From the NCBI GenBank assembly GCA_019120475.1, contig DWVA01000343.1, forward strand, positions 1 through 7,512: a stretch of DNA of 7,512 bases, in the 5' to 3' direction. The notes beneath the pieces were generated by a model that had not been told where the DNA came from, did no database searches, and saw only the letters and a program-made list of their open reading frames with translations. This DNA is from Candidatus Blautia intestinipullorum (lineage in GTDB: Bacteria; Bacillota; Clostridia; Lachnospirales; Lachnospiraceae). A program made the position numbers and the translations under genes. Positions 1 through 5,737 of the stretch are shown one piece after another; the stretch's first letter is position 1; every line of letters begins with the position of its first letter.

Positions 1-734
1 ACTTTCTTAAGGATCTCCCGCCGTACTACGAAAAAGTGGCAGATATAATTGTTGGACCGGAGAAGATCCAGGTTGAAATCAGGCTTCAGATGAGGCTGGA
101 AATGTTCTTTAAGATCTGTCGTCACTTTATCCTCATCTGTATACACAGCGTCCAGACTGCGATCCCTTCCCAGCGCTTTGGCTATTTCAAAAAGAGCGTT
201 GGGGGCAAGAAGATCATCATGATCCAGAATCCCCGCAAATTCACCGGAGGCCATGGAAAGAGCTGCGTTGGTATTTCCGGCGATCCCCAGATTTTCCGTC
301 AGATCCTGCACGCAGATGCGCTTGTCCCGGGCGGAATATTCTTCCAGCACCTCTCTCATATCCTCGTCCTGGGGACTTCCGTTTGCGATGCACAGTTCCC
401 AGTTCTTATATGTCTGTGCCAGAAGGGAGTCCAGCATCTGGGAGAGAAACAGCTTTGGCGTACGGTAGGCAGGCACCGCTACACTGATCAGCGGTTCATA
501 GTCCAGCCTGCTCCGCCGCTGGCGGTTCAGTTCCGCCTCGTCCGGAACATACGCTTCGTACCAGGGTCCATATGGGACCTCTTCCGGTTCAAAGCGCTCA
601 TGGAGACGGATCCAGAATTCTTTCGGACCGTAATGTTTCAGATAACGGAATCCTTTCTGCACAGTATAGGGATTCAGCTTTTTTATCATGCGTCCCCATT
701 GGATCCGGCTTCCTGTATTCTGCTTTTTATCCAT
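1..734 (-). CDS. Glycosyltransferase family 2, N-terminal part (runs off left edge)
   Basis: This is a GT-A-fold family 2 glycosyltransferase, expected to move a sugar from a nucleotide-sugar donor onto a cell-surface polysaccharide or glycan at the cytoplasmic face of the membrane. The frame is open for 244 codons from the ATG at 734 to the window edge. The first ~80 residues are a charged leader segment without a signal peptide. The GT2 domain starts at about residue 82 (ISVAVPAYRTP), followed by LLAQTYKNWEL (104-114), ENLGIAGNTNAAL (147-159) and the metal/nucleotide-binding DXD region LDHDD (170-174). A later block, YTDEDK (198-203) and HLKPDFNLDLL (215-225), is typical of GT2 proteins in rhamnan, O-antigen and teichoic-acid-like gene clusters. 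A GAGG ribosome binding site lies about 9 bases before the ATG, and a probable promoter lies upstream at 791-819. The C-terminus is missing only because the window ends. Acceptor and sugar cannot be predicted. The family call is secure. Confidence 0.93.
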   Translation of the reverse strand, partial: MDKKQNTGSRIQWGRMIKKLNPYTVQKGFRYLKHYGPKEFWIRLHERFEPEEVPYGPWYEAYVPDEAELNRQRRSRLDYEPLISVAVPAYRTPKLFLSQMLDSLLAQTYKNWELCIANGSPQDEDMREVLEEYSARDKRICVQDLTENLGIAGNTNAALSMASGEFAGILDHDDLLAPNALFEIAKALGRDRSLDAVYTDEDKVTTDLKEHFQPHLKPDFNLDLLRSNNYICHFFVVRREILKK

Positions 735-790
735 ATTTATAATCCTCAGATATTGTCGATTTTACATACTTTTTACTTTTCGCCGGGTTT

Positions 791-819
791 ATTTTATCAT
801 TGTACCCTGTTTTTTGCAA
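791..819 (-). promoter_or_regulatory. Probable sigma-A promoter for the glycosyltransferase
   Basis: Read on the minus strand, TTGCAA (814-819) and TAAAAT (791-796) are separated by exactly 17 bases, matching the sigma-A consensus at 4/6 and 5/6 positions. Transcription would start near 784, giving a leader of about 50 bases before the ATG at 734. A short perfect inverted repeat, AGAGG-5-CCTCT at 826-840, sits just upstream of the -35 box and could be an operator, but 5-bp arms are weak evidence. Confidence 0.55.
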
Positions 820-861
820 GGCTATAGAGGTATTTCCTCTGTAAAAGCCGCCAAGAAGGTG

Positions 862-890
862 TTGAATTACAGAGAAAAATGGGATATGAT
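862..890 (+). promoter_or_regulatory. Probable sigma-A promoter for the S11-like protein
   Basis: TTGAAT (862-867) and TATGAT (885-890) are separated by 17 bases, 4/6 and 5/6 matches to consensus. The predicted start near 897 leaves a leader of about 88 bases before the ATG at 985. A better-looking TTGACA at 950-955 has no -10 box at a usable distance, so I prefer this one. Confidence 0.55.
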
Positions 891-906
891 AGGTTCTGAA
901 ACAATC

Positions 907-942
907 TCCGCAGATCATCTGATTTTTTTCTTTTTTTGCGGA
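907..942 (+). repeat. Inverted and direct repeats in the 5' leader of the S11-like gene
   Basis: TCCGCA (907-912) and TGCGGA (937-942) form a perfect 6-bp inverted repeat around a T-rich 24-base loop. Inside it CAGATCATCTG (911-921) is almost palindromic, and CAGATCAT (911-918) recurs at 954-961. The arrangement lies within the predicted leader RNA and could fold, but it matches no regulatory RNA that I recognise. Confidence 0.3.
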
Positions 943-984
943 ATAATAATTGACAGATCATTCATTGAAAACAGGAGTATATTT

Positions 985-2232
985 ATGAAAATAAAAAGAT
1001 TTTTTGCCGGCCTGCTGGCGGCGGCCGCTGCCTTTTCCCTGCTGCTGCACACACCGGTCAAAGCCGCAGAAGAGACTGCTGCCGCGGGAACGGGCATCAC
1101 TACCAACAGTATTTCCGGCTGGCCCCAGGGACCTGACATCACCTCTACTGCGGCAGTCATCATGGAGGATTCCACCAATACCATCGTATACGCCAAGAAC
1201 ATGGATCAGGTTCTTTATCCCGGCGCCACGGTAAAGGTGATGACTTCCCTCCTTGCCCTGGAAAACAGCCAGCTTACCGACCAGGTGACTATGACAGCTA
1301 CCGGCGTGTCCGGCGTTACCGACGGCGGAGCAAATATTTCCGCCCAGTTAGATGAAGTTTTCACCATGGAACAGTGTCTTTACGCCATGATGCTGTCTTC
1401 CGCCAATGATATCGCCCTGCAGGTGGCCGAACATATCGGCGGCTCTGTAGACGCCTTCGTCCAGATGATGAACACAAAAGCCTCCGAACTCGGATGCACC
1501 AACACGGTTTTCACCAACCCCACAGGGCTTCCGGATGAAAATCAGCATACTACTGCTCACGATATGGCGCTGATCATGAAGGCCGCCATCGACAATGATA
1601 CCTTCTGTACCATCGCCGGCACAACTTCTTATACCATCCCGGCTACAAACGTATCCGGCGGAGAGCGCGTCCTGACAAACAATTTTTCCATGACAAACAG
1701 CGCCAACGCCGCATATTATCAATACTGTCTCGGCGGCCGTGAGGGATATACGGAGGCTTCCGGCAGCACTCTGGTATGCGGAGCCCGCAAAAACGATATC
1801 ACACTCATCGCGGTGGTCCTTCAGGGAGCTTCCGGCACTACCGGCACAGAGGCGGGAAGTCTGTTGAACTATGGATTTGATAATTTCCAGATGCTTTCTC
1901 TGGGAGATACGGATTTCAATATGGTTTCCGGAGGAGATGTCTATGTTCCGTCGGGAACTGCCGCCGACGCCCTTACTGCAGAGGATTCTCCGGCCGAAAA
2001 CGGACAGACCAGCCGTCAGTACTATTTTAACGGAACGCCTGTCGGAACTGCTGTTATGGCCGCCGTCCAGGAGCAGGACGACAGTCTTGTGCAGGCAAGC
2101 CAGCAGAACCTTACAGCCGCTCAGGACTATTCCGCCTCCCATACGGACGTTCCTTATTATGTTATCGGAGGGATTGGAGCTCTTCTTCTGCTTCTTATCC
2201 TCATCGTGATCGTAAAAACCGCCAGATCATGA
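985..2232 (+). CDS. S11-family (D-Ala-D-Ala carboxypeptidase-like) anchored protein, probable pseudoenzyme
   Basis: This 415-residue protein has the fold of peptidase family S11 (DacA/DacF type, low-molecular-weight penicillin-binding proteins), whose active members trim the terminal D-Ala from peptidoglycan stem peptides outside the membrane. A signal peptide covers residues 1-27 (basic MKIKR, Ala/Leu-rich core, likely cut after TPVKA). The S11 domain spans about 50-300, then a small beta-rich region with a polar linker, and a C-terminal membrane span at about 391-410 followed by KTARS. The SxN motif is intact (S139-A-N141). However, the SxxK position reads A81-T-V-K84, so the nucleophile serine is alanine (GCC, 1225-1227), and the KTG triad reads R252-E253-G254 inside GGREGYTEASG. 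Carboxypeptidase activity is therefore unlikely, and a structural or peptidoglycan-sensing role is inferred. The ATG at 985 is chosen because AGGAG (973-977) lies 7 bases before it and a signal peptide follows at once. The frame is open further upstream, but that stretch is non-coding in character. Confidence 0.9.
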   Translation: MKIKRFFAGLLAAAAAFSLLLHTPVKAAEETAAAGTGITTNSISGWPQGPDITSTAAVIMEDSTNTIVYAKNMDQVLYPGATVKVMTSLLALENSQLTDQVTMTATGVSGVTDGGANISAQLDEVFTMEQCLYAMMLSSANDIALQVAEHIGGSVDAFVQMMNTKASELGCTNTVFTNPTGLPDENQHTTAHDMALIMKAAIDNDTFCTIAGTTSYTIPATNVSGGERVLTNNFSMTNSANAAYYQYCLGGREGYTEASGSTLVCGARKNDITLIAVVLQGASGTTGTEAGSLLNYGFDNFQMLSLGDTDFNMVSGGDVYVPSGTAADALTAEDSPAENGQTSRQYYFNGTPVGTAVMAAVQEQDDSLVQASQQNLTAAQDYSASHTDVPYYVIGGIGALLLLLILIVIVKTARS

Positions 2233-2261
2233 CTCTATCCGGCCAAAAATGAAAAAAATTC

Positions 2262-2290
2262 TTGAAAACATAAGGTATATGCTGTAAAAT
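2262..2290 (+). promoter_or_regulatory. Strong sigma-A promoter driving the riboswitch and the OadB-like operon
   Basis: TTGAAA (2262-2267) and TAAAAT (2285-2290) are separated by 17 bases, each a 5/6 match to consensus. The expected start at about 2296-2299 coincides with the first base of the riboswitch P1 helix, which supports both calls. No terminator is visible between the end of the S11-like gene at 2232 and this promoter. Confidence 0.8.
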
Positions 2291-2297
2291 ACAACTT

Positions 2298-2410
2298 GAT
2301 ATAGGGGAGTAGCCAGCACTGTTTTCGTGCGATTAGGTCAACATTCATGGGTGTAAGCTCTGGCTTAATCTATACCTTTCAAGTAACCGGTATATGACAA
2401 GACCTGTGTT
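2298..2410 (+). promoter_or_regulatory. yybP-ykoY manganese riboswitch
   Basis: The stretch carries the signatures of the yybP-ykoY aptamer, a Mn2+ sensor that generally turns expression on when Mn2+ is high. Seen here: the conserved GGGGAGTAGC (2304-2313), the GTCAA box of the second metal-binding loop (2337-2341), and ACAAGACCT (2397-2405) at the 3' side. Helices: P1 pairs GATATAGG (2298-2305) with CCTGTGTT (2403-2410), including G-U pairs; P2 pairs AGCCAG (2311-2316) with CTGGCT (2360-2365); a small hairpin GCAC/GTGC lies at 2316-2330; another, TATACC/GGTATA, lies at 2371-2394. The order and spacing match the Lactococcus lactis yybP-ykoY RNA as I remember it. The 3' strand of P1 is also the 5' strand of the terminator that follows, the classic attenuation layout: Mn2+ stabilises P1 and prevents termination. 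The controlled gene is the OadB-like pump at 2580, which is an unusual target. Confidence 0.88.
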
Positions 2411-2439
2411 CCATTCATGGCAGGGACGCAGGTCTTTTT
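2399..2439 (+). terminator. Riboswitch-controlled intrinsic terminator
   Basis: A 14-bp stem (2399-2412 with 2423-2436, two G-U pairs) closes a 10-base loop and runs into TTTTT (2435-2439). Its left arm contains the P1 3' strand of the riboswitch, so aptamer and terminator are mutually exclusive. It is also the first terminator downstream of the S11-like gene and could end read-through transcripts from it. Confidence 0.88.
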
Positions 2440-2579
2440 GATTTCATAGAAAATCAGTACACTTTATCAGAAAAACCTTGATTTCTCATAAAGCAGAACC
2501 GTCGTCCAAATCCGGAAACAGGGCACTTCAAAGAGCTGGCAGAAAAAATTTTCCCATATAGTAAGAAGGAGGAACTTAT
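2440..2579 (+). other. Long untranslated spacer between riboswitch terminator and the OadB-like gene
   Basis: These 140 bases hold no credible reading frame and no convincing second promoter. An imperfect stem between AGAAAATCA (from about 2448) and TGATTTCT (about 2480-2487) is possible. The only clear signal is the ribosome binding site AAGGAGG at 2566-2572, 7 bases before the ATG at 2580. The whole gene-free interval 2233-2579 is thus promoter, riboswitch, terminator and this spacer. Confidence 0.6.
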
Positions 2580-3716
2580 ATGGACTTTTTAATTTCAGGC
2601 ATTACGTCTATCACACCGCAGCAGATCGTAATGTATGTCATCGGCGCTGTCCTGATCTGGCTTGCCATCAATAAAGATCTGGAACCTGTGCTGCTGCTTC
2701 CGCTGGGCTTTGGCGCAATTCTGGTAAACCTGCCTGATTCCGGCGTTCTGAACCAGACTCTTGCCGGAATCGGCGAGACCAACGGTATCATTGAATGGCT
2801 GTTCGAAGTGGGAATCGAAGCTTCCGAGGCAATGCCTCTGCTGCTTTTCATCGGAATCGGCGCCATGATCGATTTCGGCCCGCTTCTTTCCAACCCCAAG
2901 CTGTTCCTGTTCGGCGCCGCCGCACAGTTCGGTATTTTTGCAGCTATCCTGGTTGCCGTATTCCTTGGCTTTGACCTCAAGGACGCCGCATCCATCGGTA
3001 TCATCGGCGCGGCCGACGGCCCCACTTCCATTCTGGTATCGCAGGTGCTGGGATCCAATTACATCGGGCCCATTGCCGTGGTGGCATACTCGTATATGGC
3101 CCTCGTACCCATTATCCAGCCGATCGTTATCCGTCTGCTCACCACCAAGAAAGAACGCTGCATCCATATGGAATATAAGGCGGTCAATGTTTCCAGAAAA
3201 GCGAAGATCATTTTCCCCATCGTGGTTACTTTCGTAGCCGGACTTGTAGCTCCGATGTCAGTTTCCCTTGTTGGATTCCTGATGTTCGGCAACCTGCTCC
3301 GTGAGTGCGGCGTGCTGAACAATCTTTCCGACACAGCGCAGAATGTTCTTTCCAACCTGGTTTCCCTGCTTCTGGGAATCACCATCGCTTTCAGTATGAA
3401 AGCCGACACTTTTGTTAATCCGCAGACTCTGCTGATCATGCTCATCGGTCTAGCAGCTTTTATCTTCGATACAGCGGCCGGCGTGCTTTTTGCAAAGCTT
3501 CTGAACCTGTTTACCAAGGAGAAAGTCAATCCGATGATCGGCGCCGCAGGAATCTCCGCATTCCCCATGGCTGCCCGTGTTGTTCAGAGAATGGCTCTCA
3601 AGGAAGACCCCAGCAACGTTCTGATCATGCAGGCTACCGGTACCAATGTTTCCGGACAGATCGCGTCTGTTGTAGCCGGAGGCGTTATCTTAAGTGTTGT
3701 ATCCAGTATTCTGTAA
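2580..3716 (+). CDS. OadB-like Na+-translocating decarboxylase beta subunit (stand-alone)
   Basis: This 378-residue, highly hydrophobic protein belongs to the OadB/MmdB/GcdB family, the membrane subunit that exports Na+ as a carboxybiotin is decarboxylated in oxaloacetate, methylmalonyl-CoA and glutaconyl-CoA decarboxylases. Length is normal for the short members. Hallmarks: LLLFIGIGAMIDFGPLL (87-103), GAADGPTSI (143-151), AYSYMALVPIIQP (169-181), and NPMIGAAGISAFPMAARVVQ (317-336). Residues shown by mutagenesis to matter in Klebsiella OadB line up by spacing: D203 to D146, Y229 to Y172, N373 to N317, G377 to G321, S382 to S326, R389 to R333. Na+ transport is therefore likely retained. No carboxyltransferase or biotin-carrier gene lies in the window. 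The gene sits behind a manganese riboswitch and is followed 67 bases later by a small OadG-like gene. Family assignment is secure; decarboxylation as its real job is doubtful without an alpha subunit, and Na+-coupled metal or solute transport is a possibility that I infer. Confidence 0.93.
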   Translation: MDFLISGITSITPQQIVMYVIGAVLIWLAINKDLEPVLLLPLGFGAILVNLPDSGVLNQTLAGIGETNGIIEWLFEVGIEASEAMPLLLFIGIGAMIDFGPLLSNPKLFLFGAAAQFGIFAAILVAVFLGFDLKDAASIGIIGAADGPTSILVSQVLGSNYIGPIAVVAYSYMALVPIIQPIVIRLLTTKKERCIHMEYKAVNVSRKAKIIFPIVVTFVAGLVAPMSVSLVGFLMFGNLLRECGVLNNLSDTAQNVLSNLVSLLLGITIAFSMKADTFVNPQTLLIMLIGLAAFIFDTAAGVLFAKLLNLFTKEKVNPMIGAAGISAFPMAARVVQRMALKEDPSNVLIMQATGTNVSGQIASVVAGGVILSVVSSIL

Positions 3717-3783
3717 TTCCCGCCGGGTTTCCGGCATGATAAACTGCAGATGCTGAGATATGCTCAGGAAAGGAGTATGTATT

Positions 3784-3906
3784 ATGAATATGGAACTTGT
3801 AATGCAGGCCCTGGAAGTTATGTGGAAAGGGATGCTGAGTATTTTTACGGTTATTATCATCCTTACGATTCTTGTGTATGTGCTGAATAAGATTCTTAAG
3901 GACTGA
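3784..3906 (+). CDS. 40-residue OadG-like small membrane subunit
   Basis: A single-span protein of 40 residues that resembles the N-terminal membrane segment of OadG, the gamma subunit that holds the decarboxylase complex together. It has a short amphipathic start (MNMELVMQALEVMWKGM), a transmembrane helix at about 17-35 (LSIFTVIIILTILVYVL) and a basic end, NKILKD. The pattern of a Gly-Met before the helix and a Lys-rich end is the usual OadG layout, but the Pro/Ala-rich linker and the C-terminal metal-binding tail of full OadG are absent. A strong ribosome binding site, AAAGGAG (3769-3775), lies 8 bases before the ATG; a small hairpin, CTGAG-5-CTCAG at 3753-3767, precedes it. It follows the OadB-like gene on the same strand with no terminator between, so it is co-transcribed and should share the Mn2+ control. 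It probably stabilises or assists the beta subunit. Confidence 0.82.
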   Translation: MNMELVMQALEVMWKGMLSIFTVIIILTILVYVLNKILKD

Positions 3907-3927
3907 GAAAAAAATCGGCAAAATTAC

Positions 3928-4004
3928 AGCCGTCTAAACGAAATACCCCGCCGCAGACATGTTGTAGTTCGTGATTTTGCGGCGGGGTATTTTCTTTGAC
4001 GGCT
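3928..4004. terminator. Two-tier hairpin terminator between convergent operons
   Basis: A perfect 15-bp inner stem, mostly GC (3941-3955 with 3978-3992), surrounds a 22-base loop, and a second 7-bp stem, AGCCGTC (3928-3934) with GACGGCT (3998-4004), encloses it. On the plus strand the inner stem is followed by TTTTCTTT. On the minus strand it is followed by a T-rich stretch and, further on, T7 opposite 3908-3914. It sits between the OadB/OadG-like operon and the convergent mgtC-type gene and probably serves both. The unpaired stretches between the tiers are short. Confidence 0.85.
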
Positions 4005-4130
4005 TGTATATTTATGCCGTATTTTATTTCTCAGCTAATCAGCTAATATCGGCCTGTAACCTGTTTTAAACTCGAGATATGGCTCTGAGCTGTATGGCGC
4101 TGTTCAGAGGGTAATAACCGGAATTCTGTT

Positions 4131-4820
4131 TCATGATACGTATCTGGCTTTGGATACGCCGGTTATATTCTGTAATGTGGAGAGAATCTCATCTCTGTCT
4201 CTGTGCGAGTTGTTCCGTACGGAGATTATGGCTTCTTTGCATTCATGTTTTTTATCCAGAAGCTGTACTTCTCCTGTTTTCATTCCCATTTTTTTCACTT
4301 CATCATAAATATCCGCAAAGCAGGACGGATCTTCCACGCGGACATAAACGCTGAACCAACCGTCATAAAAGGTGATCCTGTCTTCCAGTTTCTTAAAATA
4401 TCCTATAATGATATAAACCGCTACAGTCGCTATAACTCCGCATTCAAAAAATCCGATCCCCATGACAAGCCCGATACAGGCGGAAGTCCACAGTCCCGCC
4501 GCAGTTGTCAGGCCCCGGATTCTTAATTTTCCGGACACCATGATACTTCCTGCGCCCAGAAAACCAATCCCGCTCACCACCTGAGCGCCCAGCCGCGCCG
4601 GATCTCCTGTACCATATTTATAAAATACGTAGTCTCCTGTGATCATCACGATACAGGCCCCCAGGCTTACAAGCATATAAGTACGCATACCTGCCGGCTG
4701 GTTGGCTTTTCCTCTTTCCAGACCAATCACCCCGCTGCACACCATTGACATGAGAATCCGCAAAGCCATGGATACAATACTCAATTCATTGATAGATTCT
4801 CCCAGAAGCTCAATACTCAT
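4131..4820 (-). CDS. MgtC/SapB-family membrane protein
   Basis: This 229-residue inner-membrane protein belongs to the MgtC/SapB family, members of which help bacteria cope with low Mg2+, acid or intracellular life; Salmonella MgtC acts as a regulator of ATP synthase and phosphate uptake rather than a transporter. The signature blocks are all present: SGVIGLERGKANQPAGMRTYMLVSLGA (39-65), RLGAQVVSGIGFLGAGSIM (80-98) and RGLTTAAGLWTSACIGLVMGIGFF (105-128), followed by another hydrophobic span and a soluble C-terminal domain of about 75 residues (from ~155) resembling an ACT-like domain. I start at the ATG at 4820 (MSIELL), because GGAGAGGAAGG (4826-4836) lies 5 bases before it; the frame extends 14 codons further to 4862, but that stretch overlaps the probable promoter. 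The gene is convergent with the Mn2+-controlled operon and lies 89 bases after the GDPD gene on the same strand, behind a hairpin terminator. Its exact role cannot be inferred from family alone. Confidence 0.93.
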   Translation of the reverse strand: MSIELLGESINELSIVSMALRILMSMVCSGVIGLERGKANQPAGMRTYMLVSLGACIVMITGDYVFYKYGTGDPARLGAQVVSGIGFLGAGSIMVSGKLRIRGLTTAAGLWTSACIGLVMGIGFFECGVIATVAVYIIIGYFKKLEDRITFYDGWFSVYVRVEDPSCFADIYDEVKKMGMKTGEVQLLDKKHECKEAIISVRNNSHRDRDEILSTLQNITGVSKARYVS

Positions 4821-4840
4821 GCTAACCTTCCTCTCCGAAA

Positions 4841-4869
4841 ATAATATGACACACGGGCGCAAATGTGAA
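4841..4869 (-). promoter_or_regulatory. Probable promoter of the mgtC-type gene
   Basis: On the minus strand TTCACA (4864-4869) and TATTAT (4841-4846) are 17 bases apart, each a 5/6 match to consensus. The start would be near 4834, giving a very short leader of about 14 bases that still contains AGGAAGG. The -35 box abuts the end of the upstream terminator hairpin. Confidence 0.5.
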
Positions 4870-4899
4870 AACCGGCTGCCACTTTAAGCGCAGCCGGTT
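4868..4899 (-). terminator. Terminator after the GDPD gene
   Basis: A perfect 10-bp stem, AACCGGCTGC (4870-4879) with GCAGCCGGTT (4890-4899), closes a 10-base loop and, read on the minus strand, runs into TTTT. It begins 10 bases after the TGA of the phosphodiesterase gene. The T-run is short, so some read-through into the mgtC-type gene is possible. Confidence 0.7.
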
Positions 4900-4909
4900 C
4901 CAGAACCAA

Positions 4910-5737
4910 TCATTTTCTTCTGTCTTTAAGATAATGAACCAGATGATACGTCCAGTCTGTCTGTATGATGTCAAATCCCTTATCTACCAGCCAGCCCCAG
5001 CCTTTTTCCGGATCGTCTGTGAAGGAAATATCGTCACTGTGTCCTGCCGTCAGCGGAACACGGCTGGAATATACAAGAGAATTCGCCCAGAGAAGTCTGT
5101 TTTTCTTATGCATCATTTCCAGATACGAATCCTGTACAATAGAAGCATCTTCCCTGTCAAACACCAGCTCCGCTCCTACATAATTAATATTCATACTCTC
5201 AATTTTCTCGGAAGCGGTATCTTCTTCCATAAAGAAAATCGGCATATATGCCACATCCGGCGCAAAGGTTTCCACCAGCTTCAGCGATTTATCTGAAGTA
5301 TCACTTTTCAGGAGGATCTGATCCACCATATTATGCCTTCTGACAGCCCGCATCACATCCTCGGTAATATGAATGCAGCGGTCAAGATTCATAATACATT
5401 TGCCTTTATAATGTTCCAGTATCTCATCAAAGGAGTTCACTCCCAGAAACGTTTCTTCCAGGTCGCAGTTGCACAGTCTCAGATTCCTGATTTCTTCCGA
5501 CGTTTTACTTTCAATCTTTATATGCCTGTCCAGATAACACGGCTCTGTTCCCGTATGAAAAACAAAGATTTCTCCATCCAGACTTTTAAACAGATCCATT
5601 TCCAGGATATCGGCCCCCTCTTTCAAAGCAAGGTCAAAGGCGGCAATTGTATTCGGCGGAATATTACCGCCGGATGTTCCTCTGTGGGCAGCCACGAGAA
5701 CACCTTTCTCTTTTCTTAACTGAGCTAAAGATTTCAT
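4910..5737 (-). CDS. Glycerophosphodiester phosphodiesterase-family protein
   Basis: This 275-residue protein has the GDPD TIM-barrel fold, whose members split glycerophosphodiesters into glycerol-3-phosphate and an alcohol using a divalent metal. Visible: the catalytic HRG (18-20), the metal-ligand pair E46 and D48 in DILEMDLF, the second catalytic histidine H61, a likely third metal ligand D119 in IMNLDR, and a C-terminal QTDWTYHLVHYL (258-269) matching the usual TD-W/Y-P end of the barrel. Deviations: the usual ENT after HRG reads PNT (P28-N-T30), and the usual HD pair reads HT (61-62). There is no signal peptide, so it is cytoplasmic. Its ATG overlaps the TGA of the upstream permease gene (ATGA at 5734-5737), and AGAGGA lies about 8 bases before it, indicating translational coupling. 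It probably processes what the transporter brings in. The fold is secure, the exact substrate is not. Confidence 0.9.
   Translation of the reverse strand: MKSLAQLRKEKGVLVAAHRGTSGGNIPPNTIAAFDLALKEGADILEMDLFKSLDGEIFVFHTGTEPCYLDRHIKIESKTSEEIRNLRLCNCDLEETFLGVNSFDEILEHYKGKCIMNLDRCIHITEDVMRAVRRHNMVDQILLKSDTSDKSLKLVETFAPDVAYMPIFFMEEDTASEKIESMNINYVGAELVFDREDASIVQDSYLEMMHKKNRLLWANSLVYSSRVPLTAGHSDDISFTDDPEKGWGWLVDKGFDIIQTDWTYHLVHYLKDRRK

Noticed and set aside
36..827. Open frame of 263 codons on the plus strand
   Set aside because: It lies opposite the glycosyltransferase, shows no family resemblance, has no ribosome binding site, and continues into the promoter region. The minus-strand frame has clear GT2 motifs.
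950..955. TTGACA as a -35 box
   Set aside because: The only TATA-like hexamer after it (978-983) is 22 bases away and overlaps the start codon region, so it is unlikely to be a promoter.
688..984. N-terminal extension of the S11-like frame
   Set aside because: It overlaps the glycosyltransferase start and both promoters, encodes low-complexity Phe/Ile-rich sequence, and would bury the signal peptide. AGGAG and the MKIKR signal peptide fix the start at 985.
1348..2142. 264-codon frame on the minus strand inside the S11-like gene
   Set aside because: Antisense shadow of a well-supported gene, without recognisable domains or ribosome binding site.
2298..2440. Sodium-sensing riboswitch as an alternative identity, given the sodium-pump gene downstream
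   Set aside because: GGGGAGTAGC, the GTCAA loop and ACAAGACC in this order are yybP-ykoY hallmarks. I do not recognise a sodium riboswitch consensus here.
4031..4046. Tandem repeat TCAGCTAA twice
   Set aside because: Two 8-base copies in non-coding DNA between terminator and gene end; too short and isolated to be a CRISPR, attachment site or clear regulatory element.
4083..4109. Hairpin CTCTGA/TCAGAG as a dedicated terminator of the mgtC-type gene
   Set aside because: The stem is short with a mismatch and has no T-run on either strand; the large hairpin at 3928-4004 is the better candidate.
4821..4862. 14-codon upstream extension of the mgtC-type protein
   Set aside because: The extension overlaps the probable promoter and is atypical for the family, and the ribosome binding site fits the ATG at 4820.
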